Positions 52,142 to 61,153 of a DNA stretch of 64,000 bases are shown here, in pieces. The stretch spans positions 744,001 through 808,000 of the forward strand of contig CBDCAA010000008.1 of NCBI GenBank assembly GCA_965213855.1, written 5' to 3'. This stretch comes from JBBROS01 sp965213855. Its GTDB lineage: Bacteria > Pseudomonadota > Alphaproteobacteria > Acetobacterales > Acetobacteraceae. The first letter of the stretch is position 1. Every line of letters starts with the position of its first letter. The notes below the pieces were generated by a model, which searched no databases, was not told the DNA's origin, and worked only from the letters and a program-made list of their open reading frames with translations. The position numbers and the translations under genes were made by a program.

Positions 52142-53305
52142 ATGCCGCCGCCCACGGTTGCCGATGACCTGGCGCGGCTCGTGCCGTCGCGGATCGTGAC
52201 GGTGGCACGGGCGGCGTATGCCCGGCCAGGCACGGCGTTCCTTTGCTTCGGCGAAAGCGACCACCCGGCGCCCGCGGTCGCTGGCACGGCGCTGGCGGCG
52301 GCCCTGGCGGCCGGCCCCGCGCTCTACCCGGACGTACGCGGCGTTCTGGCTCTGCGGCAGGCGCTGGCGGCGCACCTGACCGGGCTGCATGCCAAGCCGG
52401 TCGATGCGGGCCGCATCGTCGTGACCGCGTCAGGCATGGCGGCCGTCAGCATCGCATTGCAGGCGATCGTGCGGGCGGGCGACCGCGTCGTGCTGCACAC
52501 GCCGGCCTGGCCGAACCCGGCCAATGCGGCGCTGCTGCGGGGGGCCGAGATCGATGGGCTGGTGCTCGACCCGTCACCGGATGGCGGCTTCCGGCTGGAT
52601 CTGAACCGGCTTGCGGACAAGCTGGCCGGCGCCCGCGCGTTCATCCTGAACTCGCCGAACAACCCGACGGGCTGGACCGCGACGGCCGAGGAATTGGCCG
52701 CGATCCTGGATCTGTGCCGGCAGCATCGTGTCTGGCTGGTCGCCGACGAGGTCTATTCGCGCCTGGTGTATGACGGCCGGGATGCCGCGCCGTCGCTGCT
52801 CGACCTCGCCGAACCCGACGACCGGGTGATGGTATGCAACAGCTTTTCCAAGACTTGGGCGATGACCGGGTGGCGGGTCGGCTGGGTCGTCGCGCCCGCC
52901 GGCGCGCAGGACACGGTGGCAGAGGTGGCGGAGGCGACGCATTCCGGCGTGGCGCCGTTCGCGCAGGCCGGCGCCCTCGCGGCGGTGGCGGACGAGGCGT
53001 TCGTCGGCACGTTCCGCGCCCATTGCGCCCGCGGACGGCAGCTTGCGGTGGACGGGCTCGCGGGACTGAACGGCGTCCGGCTCGCGGCGCCGAAGGGAGC
53101 GTTCTATGCTTTCATCGGCGTCGACGGGCTGACCGACAGCCTGGCCTTCGCGCTCGACCTGGTTGAGCGGCACGGGGTGGCGGTGGCGCCCGGCAGCGCA
53201 TTCGGAGCGGGCGGCGAGGGCTATCTGCGGCTGTGCTTCGCGCAGTCGGCGCCGCGCATGGAGGATGCGATGGCGCGTCTGCGGGCCGGGCTGCACGCGC
53301 GATGA
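52142..53305 (+). CDS. PLP-dependent class I/II aminotransferase
   Basis: 387 aa. The cofactor site is visible: NSPNNPTGW near residue 180, ADEVYSRLVYDG, and the Schiff-base Lys in SFSKTWAMTGWRVG. C-terminal Arg region GYLRLCFA. The family includes aspartate and aromatic/methionine-type enzymes; the specific substrate is unclear. It overlaps the next gene (ATGA). Confidence 0.9.
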   Translation: MPPPTVADDLARLVPSRIVTVARAAYARPGTAFLCFGESDHPAPAVAGTALAAALAAGPALYPDVRGVLALRQALAAHLTGLHAKPVDAGRIVVTASGMAAVSIALQAIVRAGDRVVLHTPAWPNPANAALLRGAEIDGLVLDPSPDGGFRLDLNRLADKLAGARAFILNSPNNPTGWTATAEELAAILDLCRQHRVWLVADEVYSRLVYDGRDAAPSLLDLAEPDDRVMVCNSFSKTWAMTGWRVGWVVAPAGAQDTVAEVAEATHSGVAPFAQAGALAAVADEAFVGTFRAHCARGRQLAVDGLAGLNGVRLAAPKGAFYAFIGVDGLTDSLAFALDLVERHGVAVAPGSAFGAGGEGYLRLCFAQSAPRMEDAMARLRAGLHAR

Positions 53306-53994
53306 CGGCGGCCAAGGCGGGCCGGGCCCGATGCTGCGCGGCTTGCGGCACGCCCTGCCAGGCGCCGTTCTTGGCTCCGCCGGCCGAGACGGCGCCCGAC
53401 CTGGACCTTCGCCCGGGGGAGCCGACGCGGTCGACCCTGGCGAAATGGACCATGACCTGCCGCGGCTGCGGCGCGTCGGCGCCCGACCTGGTACGGCTGC
53501 CGGCGGCGGCGAAGGCGGCCTTGGCGGGGGCAGAATACCGCGCCCTGGCCGGGCCGACGGCACCCTTCCTGCGCTGGGCAGCGATCCTCGAGGCAGCGGA
53601 CGAGCCGGGCGAGGCCGCGCAGGCGGTGCTGGAGGCGGCATGGGTGCTGGACGATCTCGGGCGCGACGCGGCGGCGTTGCGGCGGCGCGCGGCGGCGCTG
53701 ATGGGGGAGCCGGCGACGATGCAGGACGCACTGCGCCTGATCGACGTGCTGCGGCGTGCGGGCGAGGCGGATGCCGCGGCGGCACGGGTGGCAGCGCTGC
53801 TGGGCCGCCCCGGCCTCGATGAGACGGATGCGGCGCTGCTGCGCTATCAGCAGGCGCTGATTTCGGCCGGCGACACGGGGCGACATCTGCTGTCGAGCGC
53901 GCTGCGGCCGCCGGCGCAACGGCCGCATGTGACGCACGGCCGGGCCGCGGCACCCGAGAGGCGCGGGTTCTGGCAGCGGCTGACGGGGGCATGA
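53302..53994 (+). CDS. Hypothetical protein with zinc-ribbon-like cysteines
   Basis: 230 aa. CAACGTPC near residue 12 and CRGCGAS near residue 52 make a likely zinc ribbon. The remainder is helical and Ala/Arg-rich with a TPR-like flavour (AWVLDDLGRDAAALRRRAAAL). ATG 53302 overlaps the aminotransferase stop, and its own stop overlaps cobT by 4 bp. Role unknown; conserved placement beside cobalamin genes would be informative. Confidence 0.65.
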   Translation: MTAAKAGRARCCAACGTPCQAPFLAPPAETAPDLDLRPGEPTRSTLAKWTMTCRGCGASAPDLVRLPAAAKAALAGAEYRALAGPTAPFLRWAAILEAADEPGEAAQAVLEAAWVLDDLGRDAAALRRRAAALMGEPATMQDALRLIDVLRRAGEADAAAARVAALLGRPGLDETDAALLRYQQALISAGDTGRHLLSSALRPPAQRPHVTHGRAAAPERRGFWQRLTGA

Positions 53995-54977
53995 CGCTCG
54001 AGGCCGAGTTGCGCGCGGCGCTGGACGGCAAGGCGAAGCCGGTCGGGTCGTTGGGGCGGCTCGAAGCGCTGGCCGTGCAGCTCGGGCTGCTGCAGGAGAC
54101 CGTGCGGCCGCTCGTGGTGAACCCGGTCGTGCTGGTGTTCGCGGGCGACCATGGGGCGGTCGTGTCGGGCGTCTCGGCCTATCCGTCTTCGGTGACGGCG
54201 GCGATGGTCGGCGTCTATCTGGAGGGACGGGCGGCGATCAACGTGTTCGCCGGCCTGGCCGGGGCGCGGCTGCTGGTGGTGGATGCGGGCGTGGCGGCCG
54301 AGCTGCCGGCGCATCCCGGGCTGGTCGCGGCGAAGATCGCGCCGGGCACGCGCGACTGGCTGCACGGCCCGGCGATGACGCCGGGCGAGGTCACGGCCGC
54401 GATGGCCCAAGGCGGGGCGATCGTCGACGGGCTGGCGGACGCCGGAACGACGGTGCTGGCGCTGGGGGAGATGGGCATCGGCAACACGGCGAGCGCGGCG
54501 CTGCTGGTGCACAAGGTCTCGGGGCTGCCGCTATGTGTCGGGCGCGGCGCCGGGCTGGACGAGGCCGGGTTGAGCTTGAAGGCGGACGTGGTCGCGCGCG
54601 GTGCGGCCCGGACGCCGGCGCGGCTGAAGGTGACCCATGCGTTGGCAGAGTATGGCGGGTTCGAATTGGCGATGCTGGTGGGCGCCATCCTGCGCGCGGC
54701 GGAGCGCCGGGTCTGCGTGGTGGTCGATGGGGTGATCGTGACGGCGGCGGCGGTGCTGGCGCACGCGCTGCAGCCCTCGTGCCTTGAAGCCTGCGTGTTC
54801 GCTCACCGCTCGGCGGAGCCGGGGCATGACGCGATGCTGGCGCATCTGGCGGCGGCGCCGCTGCTGGACCTGGGCTTACGGTTGGGCGAGGGCACGGGGG
54901 CGGCGCTGGCCTTGCCGCTGCTGCGGGCGGCGTGCGGCGTGCTGGAGGGGATGGCCGATCTATCGGAGGTTGTCTGA
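53991..54977 (+). CDS. cobT: Nicotinate-nucleotide-dimethylbenzimidazole phosphoribosyltransferase
   Basis: 328 aa. Makes alpha-ribazole phosphate for the lower ligand of cobalamin. Family blocks: KPVGSLGRLE near residue 18, FAGDHGAVVSGVSAYP, LGEMGIGNTA and the catalytic Glu300 in LGEGTGAAL. Slightly shorter at the N-terminus than the 350-aa norm. First of a cobT-cobS-cobC set with overlapping genes. Confidence 0.94.
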   Translation: MTLEAELRAALDGKAKPVGSLGRLEALAVQLGLLQETVRPLVVNPVVLVFAGDHGAVVSGVSAYPSSVTAAMVGVYLEGRAAINVFAGLAGARLLVVDAGVAAELPAHPGLVAAKIAPGTRDWLHGPAMTPGEVTAAMAQGGAIVDGLADAGTTVLALGEMGIGNTASAALLVHKVSGLPLCVGRGAGLDEAGLSLKADVVARGAARTPARLKVTHALAEYGGFELAMLVGAILRAAERRVCVVVDGVIVTAAAVLAHALQPSCLEACVFAHRSAEPGHDAMLAHLAAAPLLDLGLRLGEGTGAALALPLLRAACGVLEGMADLSEVV

Positions 54978-55707
54978 CCCGGCGCACGAATGGGGCCTGC
55001 TGAAGCTGGCAATACAGACCCTGACGCGGCTGCCGGTCGCGGCGCCGTTCGGGCCGGACGCGTTGCGGCAGGCGACGCGGTATTTCCCGCTGGTGGGCGC
55101 CGGCGTCGGCCTGGTCGCCTGGGCCGTGTTCGCGCTGGCGCGGGTGGGCTTGCCGGCAGGGCTGGCTTCGATCCTGTCGCTCGGGGCGACCCTGCTGCTG
55201 ACCGGGGCGCTGCACGAGGATGGGGTCGCGGACTGCGCCGACGCGTTGTTCGGCGGGCGGACGCGGGCGGATGCGCTGCGGATTATGCGGGATAGCCGGG
55301 TGGGGGCGTTCGGCGTGCTCGGGCTGGGCATCGTTCTGGCAGCGAAGGTGCTGGCGGCCGCCTCGCTGGACGGGGGGCCGGCGCTGGTGGCCGGGCACGC
55401 GGCGGGGCGGTTCTGGGCGATCGTCTCGGCCGCCGCCATGCCCTACGCGCGCCAGGATGGGATGGCCGCAGGGGTGGCCGCGCCGGGTGCCACGGAGTTG
55501 GGCATGGCGGCGCTGTTCGGGCTGGGGCCGGTCCTGCTGCTGGGGCCGCGGGCGCCGGCCGCGCTGCTGCTGTCGGGCGCCGTCGCGCTGGGGCTCGGCG
55601 CATGGGCCCGGCGACGGCTTGGCGGCTACACGGGTGACGTGCTGGGCATGGTGCAGGTTTGCACGGAAGCTGCGATCCTGTTGGCGGCGCTATGGCACGC
55701 GGGCTGA
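54970..55707 (+). CDS. cobS: Adenosylcobinamide-GDP ribazoletransferase
   Basis: 245 aa integral membrane enzyme joining alpha-ribazole (phosphate) to adenosylcobinamide-GDP. Markers: LTRLPV near residue 17, RYFPLVGAGVG, HEDGVADCADALFGG (metal-binding acidic cluster) and DSRVGAFGV. The only usable start is TTG 54970, 8 bp inside cobT and immediately after GGAGG, an unusually tight spacing. Confidence 0.92.
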   Translation: MSDPAHEWGLLKLAIQTLTRLPVAAPFGPDALRQATRYFPLVGAGVGLVAWAVFALARVGLPAGLASILSLGATLLLTGALHEDGVADCADALFGGRTRADALRIMRDSRVGAFGVLGLGIVLAAKVLAAASLDGGPALVAGHAAGRFWAIVSAAAMPYARQDGMAAGVAAPGATELGMAALFGLGPVLLLGPRAPAALLLSGAVALGLGAWARRRLGGYTGDVLGMVQVCTEAAILLAALWHAG

Positions 55708-56228
55708 TCCTGGTGGCGCGGCATCCGCGGCCGCGGATCGGGGCGCGCATCTGCTACGGCCGCACCGACGTGCCGTTGGCCGAGCCGGCCGGCCAGGGCG
55801 CGGCCTCATTGATCGCTGCGGCCGGCGAGCCGATCGAACGCATCGTCAGCAGTCCGCTCAGCCGCGCCCTGCTCGTCGCGCAGGCGGTCGCGGCGGAGAC
55901 GGGCGCGCCGCTGCACACGGACGACCGGCTGACGGAGCTGGATTTTGGCGATTGGGAGAATATGGCCTGGTCGGCGGTCCCCCGGGCCGAGATCGACGCG
56001 TGGGCGGCGGACCCGCTGCGCTACCGGCCCGGGGGCGGCGAGAGCGTGGAGGCGGTGTTGCGCCGGGTACGCCGGGCCTGGACCGGGATCGCGAGCAGCG
56101 AGGCGACCACGCTGGTGGTGACGCACGCCGGGCCGATCCGCTGCCTGCGGCATATTGGGCACGGCGTGCCGATCCTGCAGGCGATCGAGGCGAGCATCGC
56201 CTATGGCTCGGTGGAGCGGTTCGGTTAG
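55692..56228 (+). CDS. cobC: Histidine phosphatase, alpha-ribazole phosphatase-like
   Basis: 178 aa, phosphoglycerate-mutase superfamily. The N-terminal motif is ARHPRPR in place of the usual RHG; it is followed by GRTDVPL, the second Arg in SSPLSRAL and the C-terminal VVTHAGPIR. Position after cobS suggests removal of the 5'-phosphate in cobalamin assembly. ATG 55692 lies 16 bp inside cobS. Convergent with dinB (adjacent stops). Confidence 0.85.
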   Translation: MARGLILVARHPRPRIGARICYGRTDVPLAEPAGQGAASLIAAAGEPIERIVSSPLSRALLVAQAVAAETGAPLHTDDRLTELDFGDWENMAWSAVPRAEIDAWAADPLRYRPGGGESVEAVLRRVRRAWTGIASSEATTLVVTHAGPIRCLRHIGHGVPILQAIEASIAYGSVERFG

Positions 56229-57482
56229 TCAGAGGCTACGGCCCTTGTAGATGATGCCGGTGCCGAAGCGGGCGCGCAGGCCGTCGATGGCGCGTTGGGC
56301 CGCCGCCTGGCGGGGCGCCTCCGGGTCGGCCAGATCGGGCCGGTCCGCGTCGGCGGCCGGCAGCAACGTGCTGGCGCCGACGCCGATCAGGCGGAAGGCG
56401 GTGCCGTCGACCTCGCGCGCGAGCAGGAGCCGGGCGGCGGCGAACAGGCGGTCGGGCAGGGCGGTGGGGCCGGGCAGGCGCTGCGCGCGGGTGCGGCTGG
56501 CGAAGCGGGCGGTCTTGAGCTTCAGAACGATGCCGCCGGCCGCGTAGTGTTTCTCGCGCAGCCGGGCCGCGAGTTTCTCGGACATGCGCCAGAGGTGTCT
56601 CTCGAGCGTGGGCTGGTCGGTGACGTCCGTGTCGAACGTGGTTTCGGCGCTGATCGACTTTGAGCCGCCGCCCGGGTCGACGGCGCGGGCGTCCTCGCCG
56701 CGGGCGCGGCGCACGAGGGCGGGGCCGTCATCGCCCAGCTTCGTGCATGCGGCGCGGACGTCGAGGGCCTGCAGGTCGGCCAGCCGATCGAGGCCGAGCG
56801 CGTGCAGCCGGCGCTCGAGCGCGGGGCCGACGCCTGGCAGGAGGCGGACCGGCTCGGGCGCCAGGACGGCGGCGGCGTCCGATCCGAGCACGGCGAAGCC
56901 GCGCGGCTTGTCGCGCCCGGCGGCGATTTTCGCGAGCAGGCGGTTCGGCGCCAGGCCGATCGAGACGGTGATACCGGCCTCCGCCTCGACCCGGCGGGCG
57001 AACCGCGCCAGCACGGCGGCGGGCGGGGCGCCGTGGACGGCCTCGGTGCCGTGCAGGTCGAGCACGGCCTCGTCGATCGAGAGCGGCTGCATCAGCGGCG
57101 TGAGGTCGGCCATCAGGCTGCGGATGTGGCGGGCGGCAGCGGCGTATTTGGCGAAATCGGGGCGGATCACGACGGCATCCGGGCAGGCTTTCAGCGCCTT
57201 CCACATGGGCATGGCGCTGCGCACGCCGTCGATGCGGGCGATGTAGCAGGCCGCGGTGACAACGCCGCGCTGCCCGCCGCCGACGATGACGGGCCGGCCT
57301 GCCAGGTCAGGCCGGTCCCGCTTTTCGACGCTGGCGTAGAACGCGTCGCAATCGACATGGGCGATCGCGAGGGTGAACAGCTCGGGGTGCCGCACGATGC
57401 GCCCGCCCCCGCAGGCGCGGCAGACCGGCCGGTCGGGGCGGGCGCCGCAGTCGCGGCAGAGGGCGGGGGATGCAGGGCTCAT
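56229..57482 (-). CDS. dinB: DNA polymerase IV (Y family) with N-terminal Cys4 motif
   Basis: 417 aa. Catalytic blocks are HVDCDAFYASVE (Asp44) and SIDEAVLDL; the PGVGPALERRL helix-hairpin-helix follows near residue 220 and the little-finger domain after that. The N-terminus carries Cys9, Cys12, Cys21 and Cys24 (CRDCG, VCRACGG), a zinc-binding extension absent from E. coli DinB. ATG 57482 is used because it starts just before these Cys. No alphaproteobacterial LexA box is evident upstream. Confidence 0.93.
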   Translation of the reverse strand: MSPASPALCRDCGARPDRPVCRACGGGRIVRHPELFTLAIAHVDCDAFYASVEKRDRPDLAGRPVIVGGGQRGVVTAACYIARIDGVRSAMPMWKALKACPDAVVIRPDFAKYAAAARHIRSLMADLTPLMQPLSIDEAVLDLHGTEAVHGAPPAAVLARFARRVEAEAGITVSIGLAPNRLLAKIAAGRDKPRGFAVLGSDAAAVLAPEPVRLLPGVGPALERRLHALGLDRLADLQALDVRAACTKLGDDGPALVRRARGEDARAVDPGGGSKSISAETTFDTDVTDQPTLERHLWRMSEKLAARLREKHYAAGGIVLKLKTARFASRTRAQRLPGPTALPDRLFAAARLLLAREVDGTAFRLIGVGASTLLPAADADRPDLADPEAPRQAAAQRAIDGLRARFGTGIIYKGRSL

Positions 57483-57621
57483 GGGTGCGATCGGTGCCTG
57501 TCGCGCGCCCGAGACTAGACGACATGGCCGCTGATATACAGGCGGGAGCGTGCCCGGTCGCGTTCGTGCGGCCGGCGATGCGTCCACCTCACCTCAGTCT
57601 GTTGTCGAATTGCACGTGCTG

Positions 57622-58512
57622 CTACAGCGCTAAGGGCCAAAGCCAAGCCGCGCCGCGGACGCCGCTGCTGTCGCCGTGGACGTTTCTCAGGACGGGGGTG
57701 CCGGCGACGTCACTGAAGATCCGCTCGGCCATGCGGGCGGGGAGGTCGGCGTAGAGGTGGTCCATGTTCGACAGGCCGCCGCCAAGCACGATGACGTCGG
57801 GATCGAGGATGTTGACGATGACGGCGAGGCCGCGGGCAAGGCGGTCGGCGTGGCGATCCAGCGCGGCACGGGCGGCCGGGTCGCCGGCGGCGGCGCGGCC
57901 CGGGAGTTCGGCGGCGGTGGCCGTGCCGGCGCTGCGGGCGAGACCGGGGCCGGCGAGGTAGAGCTCGAGGCAGCCATGCTGGCCGCACCAGCAGCGGGGC
58001 AGCGGATATTCATCGGGGCCGGGCCAGGGCAGCGGCGTGTGGCCCCATTCGCCGGCGATGCGGCTGCGGCCGGCGACGACCTGGCCGTCGACGACGACGC
58101 CGCCCCCGCAGCCGGTGCCGAGGATGACGCCGAACACCGTGCGCTGACCGGCCCCGGCGCCGTCCGCAGCCTCGCTGAGGGCGAAGCAGTTGGCGTCGTT
58201 CTCAACACGGACCGGGCGGCCCAGGGCGGCGGCGAGATCCTCGTCCAGCGCGTGGCCGATCAGCACCCGGGTGTTGGCGTTCTTGACCAGGCCGGTGGCC
58301 GGGCTGAGCACGCCGGGGATGCCGACGCCGACCGTGGCGCGGAGGCTGAGTTCGCCCTCGGCGGCGGCGACGAGGGCGGCGGCCAAGCGGATGATGTCGT
58401 CATAGGTTGCCGGCGTATCGGCCCGGCGGCGCCAGACGATGCCGCCCAACGGGCCGATCACCGCCACCTCGGTTTTGGTGCCGCCGAGGTCGATGCCGAT
58501 CCGGTGTGTCAT
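57622..58512 (-). CDS. ROK-family sugar kinase (fructokinase/NagK type)
   Basis: 296 aa. ATP/phosphate motifs are IGIDLGGTKTEVA near residue 5 and GTGCGGGVV. The sugar-binding ENDANCFAL and the zinc motif (HTPLPWPG, then CWCGQHGCLE) are typical of ROK kinases for fructose or N-acetylglucosamine. Cytoplasmic. No sugar transporter or transcription factor is adjacent; the DoxX-like gene starts 26 bp upstream on the same strand. Confidence 0.9.
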   Translation of the reverse strand: MTHRIGIDLGGTKTEVAVIGPLGGIVWRRRADTPATYDDIIRLAAALVAAAEGELSLRATVGVGIPGVLSPATGLVKNANTRVLIGHALDEDLAAALGRPVRVENDANCFALSEAADGAGAGQRTVFGVILGTGCGGGVVVDGQVVAGRSRIAGEWGHTPLPWPGPDEYPLPRCWCGQHGCLELYLAGPGLARSAGTATAAELPGRAAAGDPAARAALDRHADRLARGLAVIVNILDPDVIVLGGGLSNMDHLYADLPARMAERIFSDVAGTPVLRNVHGDSSGVRGAAWLWPLAL

Positions 58513-58538
58513 GCCGCTCGATAGCGGGCGCCGCCGGG

Positions 58539-58880
58539 TCAGTCCACGTAGACGATCTTTTTCGGGCGCGGGGCGAGCACGGCGGCGAGGCCGGCCAGGA
58601 GCAAGGCGGCGCGGGGGGCGGCGAGCTTGGGCTGGTTGCCGTTCACCTCGCTCATGAGCACCGCGGCCGAGGCAGCCGCCAGCAGCGCGCCGCCGATACG
58701 GCGAGTGCGGGGCAGGATCATGAGCGCGCCGCCCGCGACCTCGGCCGCCGCGGCCGCCTTCATGTCGAACTGCGACCAGCCGAGCATGCGGAACATGTTG
58801 GAGTAGTCCTTGTTGCCGGCGAGCTTGTCGCCACCGGCAATGGCGACTGCGGCGCCGATGAGCGGGAAAGTGAAGGCCAT
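58539..58880 (-). CDS. Small DoxX-like membrane protein
   Basis: 113 aa with about four hydrophobic segments (FPLIGAAVAIAGGDKLAG, AAEVAGGALMILP, ALLLAGLAAVLAP). The GxxKL and GW segments match DoxX/DUF6640-like proteins. ATG 58880. Function unknown. Confidence 0.7.
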   Translation of the reverse strand: MAFTFPLIGAAVAIAGGDKLAGNKDYSNMFRMLGWSQFDMKAAAAAEVAGGALMILPRTRRIGGALLAAASAAVLMSEVNGNQPKLAAPRAALLLAGLAAVLAPRPKKIVYVD

Positions 58881-58940
58881 GGTCGGGTTCTCCTGGATGC
58901 CGTGCAGGCAACGCGAGGCGCGGCCGAATGTTCACAGGAC

Positions 58941-59462
58941 ATGGCCACGCTGTTCACCGCCGACACGCATTTTGGGCATGCCGGCGCACGGGCGCTGTAC
59001 CGCCGCCCGTTCGCGACGGTGGCGGACATGGATGCGGCGATGGTCGCGCGCTGGAACGCCGCGGTGGCGCCGGGGGACGTGGTCTACCATTTGGGCGACT
59101 TCGCGGTGCGGCACCCGGACCCGGGGGCGATGTTCGATGCACTGCACGGCGAGAAGCACCTGGTGCCAGGCAACAACGACCCGGCGCCCGTGCTGCGCCT
59201 GCCATGGGCGAGCGTGCAAGCCTATCGCGAGCTGGTCGTGGACGGGGTCGCGCTGGTGCTCTGCCACTACGCCTTCCGCACCTGGGCAGGCATGGGCAAG
59301 CGCGCCTGGAACCTGCATGGGCACAGCCACGGGCGGCTGAAGCCGCTGCCGCGGCAGGCGGATGTGGGGGTAGATGCGTGGCAGTTCGCGCCGGTGACGG
59401 TTGCGGGCATTCTCGCTTCCAAGCCAAGGCCGACAGCGCTGCCCGCGATTGGCAGGGTTTGA
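58941..59462 (+). CDS. Metallophosphoesterase
   Basis: 173 aa. All calcineurin-type metal motifs are seen: ADTHFGH (Asp7, His9), HLGDFAV, GNNDP, LCHYAF and HGHSHGR. Likely a dimetal phosphoesterase acting on small nucleotides or phosphodiesters. ATG 58941 lies 60 bp from the divergent DoxX-like gene. Confidence 0.9.
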   Translation: MATLFTADTHFGHAGARALYRRPFATVADMDAAMVARWNAAVAPGDVVYHLGDFAVRHPDPGAMFDALHGEKHLVPGNNDPAPVLRLPWASVQAYRELVVDGVALVLCHYAFRTWAGMGKRAWNLHGHSHGRLKPLPRQADVGVDAWQFAPVTVAGILASKPRPTALPAIGRV

Positions 59463-59514
59463 CCGGCCGCGGGGGTGCCGATACGATTACGTTACATTCG
59501 GCGGAGGTGTGACG

Positions 59515-59931
59515 ATGTCATCGTGGGCTCAGACGAAGGCGCAACTGGAGAAGCTGATCGGGAAGACTGCCAAGGTGCCGCCGGTTCCGGGAACGATCGC
59601 CAAGGCGCTCGATGACGTGAACAAAACCTACGCCGAGTTTCAAAAGTCCTGCGACGGCCTGGAGCAACAAATCCTCGCCTATCAGAATGCGCTGTCGGGA
59701 ATCCAAAATGCGCAAAAGCAGTTCGTCGACAAGCTCGGCGGCGACGAGCTCGGCCTAGACAAGAGCGCTGGCGCGTACAAGACGGTCCGTGCACAGTGCC
59801 AGAAGCTGATCGAGGCCTACGGGAAGTCGGTCGTGACGCAATGGGATTCGGTGAAGAAAGGGGCGGACGAGCTGGATAAGCACATGAACAACCTTTCAGG
59901 CTATAAGTCGCCGAAGATGCCGACCCCGTAA
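59515..59931 (+). CDS. Small helical (coiled-coil) protein of unknown function
   Basis: 138 aa, rich in Lys, Gln and Ala and almost wholly helical (AKALDDVNKTYAEFQKSCDG, QQILAYQNALSGIQNAQKQF). GGAGG lies 7 nt upstream of ATG 59515. Codon use is less GC-extreme than in its neighbours. No signal peptide or known family; size and fold recall proteins that bind partners through a helical bundle. Eight bp before tusA-like gene. Confidence 0.7.
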   Translation: MSSWAQTKAQLEKLIGKTAKVPPVPGTIAKALDDVNKTYAEFQKSCDGLEQQILAYQNALSGIQNAQKQFVDKLGGDELGLDKSAGAYKTVRAQCQKLIEAYGKSVVTQWDSVKKGADELDKHMNNLSGYKSPKMPTP

Positions 59932-59939
59932 GGAGACGC

Positions 59940-60197
59940 ATGAGCGAGACGACGTTGGATGTGAAGGGTATGTCGTGCCCACTGCCGGTGCTGCGGGCCA
60001 ACAAGGCGCTGCGGTCGATGCAGGCAGGGGAACGGCTCCGGGTGCTGGCGACCGACCGGGCGGCGGTCGCGGATTTCCAGGCGTTCTGCCGCGAGACGGG
60101 GCACGCGCTGGTGGCGCAGGGCGAGGAGGCTGGGGTGTTCAGCTTCACCATCCGCAAGCGGGCCGACGACCTGCTCGCGCGGAAGGCCGAGACGTGA
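59940..60197 (+). CDS. tusA: TusA/SirA-family sulfurtransferase
   Basis: 85 aa. The conserved KGMSCPLPVLRANKAL segment carries the sulfur-accepting Cys13. Members move persulfide sulfur to tRNA thiolation, molybdopterin or sulfur-oxidation proteins; which applies is unknown. It overlaps the deacetylase gene (GTGA). Confidence 0.92.
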   Translation: MSETTLDVKGMSCPLPVLRANKALRSMQAGERLRVLATDRAAVADFQAFCRETGHALVAQGEEAGVFSFTIRKRADDLLARKAET

Positions 60198-61126
60198 CGG
60201 TCGCGCTGTTCACCCACTCGGCCGGGCTGGAGCACGACACCGGGCCGTTCCATCCGGAGTGCCCGGACCGGTTGCGGGCGGTGGTGCAGGCGCTCGAGCA
60301 TCCGGACTTCGTGCCGCTGCTGCGTGAAATGGCGCCGGAGGCGACGCGGGACCATTACCTGCTGGCGCACCCGGCGGACTATGTCGACGCGATCCTGGCG
60401 ATGCAGCCCGGGCTGGGCGAAGTGATCCAGATCGACGCGGACACGCTGCTGAGCCATGCGAGCCCGGAGGCGGTGCGGCGGCAGGTGGGCGGCTGCGTCG
60501 CGGCCGTGGACGCGGTCATGGAGGGGTGGGCACGGGCGGCGTTCGTGGCAATGCGGCCGCCCGGGCATCATGCGGAACGGGCGCGGGCGATGGGGTTCTG
60601 CCTGTTCAACGGCGCCGCGATCGCGGCGATGCATGCGCGGGCGCGCTGGGGGCTGACGCGGGTCGCGGTGGTGGATTTCGACGTGCACCACGGCAACGGC
60701 ACCCAGGACATCTTCGAAAGCGACCCGTCGCTGTTCTATGCCAGCAGCCACCAATTCCCCTGCTACCCGGGGACGGGCGCCGCGTCCGAGCATGGCGTGG
60801 CGGACAACGTGGTGAACATGCCGCTGCCGCCGGGAACGGGCGGCGCGGGGTTTCGGGCGGCCTGGACGGAGGTGGGGCTGCCGGCGCTGGAGCGGTTCGG
60901 GCCGGAGTTGTTGGTGATCAGCGCCGGGTTCGACGCGCACAAGGCGGATCCGCTGGCGGAGCTGCAGCTCGAGACCGAGGATTTCGGCTGGATGACGGAC
61001 CGGCTGCTGGACGTAGCCGACCGGTGCTGCGGCGGACGGGTCGTCTCGGTCCTGGAGGGGGGGTATGACCTGCGGGCCTTGGCGGCGGGCGCTGCCTTGC
61101 ACGTGCGGCGGTTGATGCGGCAATAG
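60194..61126 (+). CDS. Histone deacetylase/AcuC-like family protein
   Basis: 310 aa, zinc-dependent deacetylase fold. RPPGHHAE (paired His), VDFDVHHGNGTQDIF (zinc Asp/His) and SAGFDAHKADPLAEL are visible, as is the final GGY (EGGYDL). Could act on acetyl-lysine, acetylpolyamine or another amide. GTG 60194 overlaps the tusA stop. Confidence 0.92.
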   Translation: MTVALFTHSAGLEHDTGPFHPECPDRLRAVVQALEHPDFVPLLREMAPEATRDHYLLAHPADYVDAILAMQPGLGEVIQIDADTLLSHASPEAVRRQVGGCVAAVDAVMEGWARAAFVAMRPPGHHAERARAMGFCLFNGAAIAAMHARARWGLTRVAVVDFDVHHGNGTQDIFESDPSLFYASSHQFPCYPGTGAASEHGVADNVVNMPLPPGTGGAGFRAAWTEVGLPALERFGPELLVISAGFDAHKADPLAELQLETEDFGWMTDRLLDVADRCCGGRVVSVLEGGYDLRALAAGAALHVRRLMRQ

Positions 61127-61153
61127 GGACGCCGTTGCAATCGGGGAGGCCGC

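Noticed and set aside
52142..53305. Aminotransferase as the threonine-phosphate decarboxylase of cobalamin synthesis
   Set aside because: It is near cobT, but length (387 aa) and the SFSKTWAMTGWRVG and NSPNNPTGW blocks are those of general aminotransferases.
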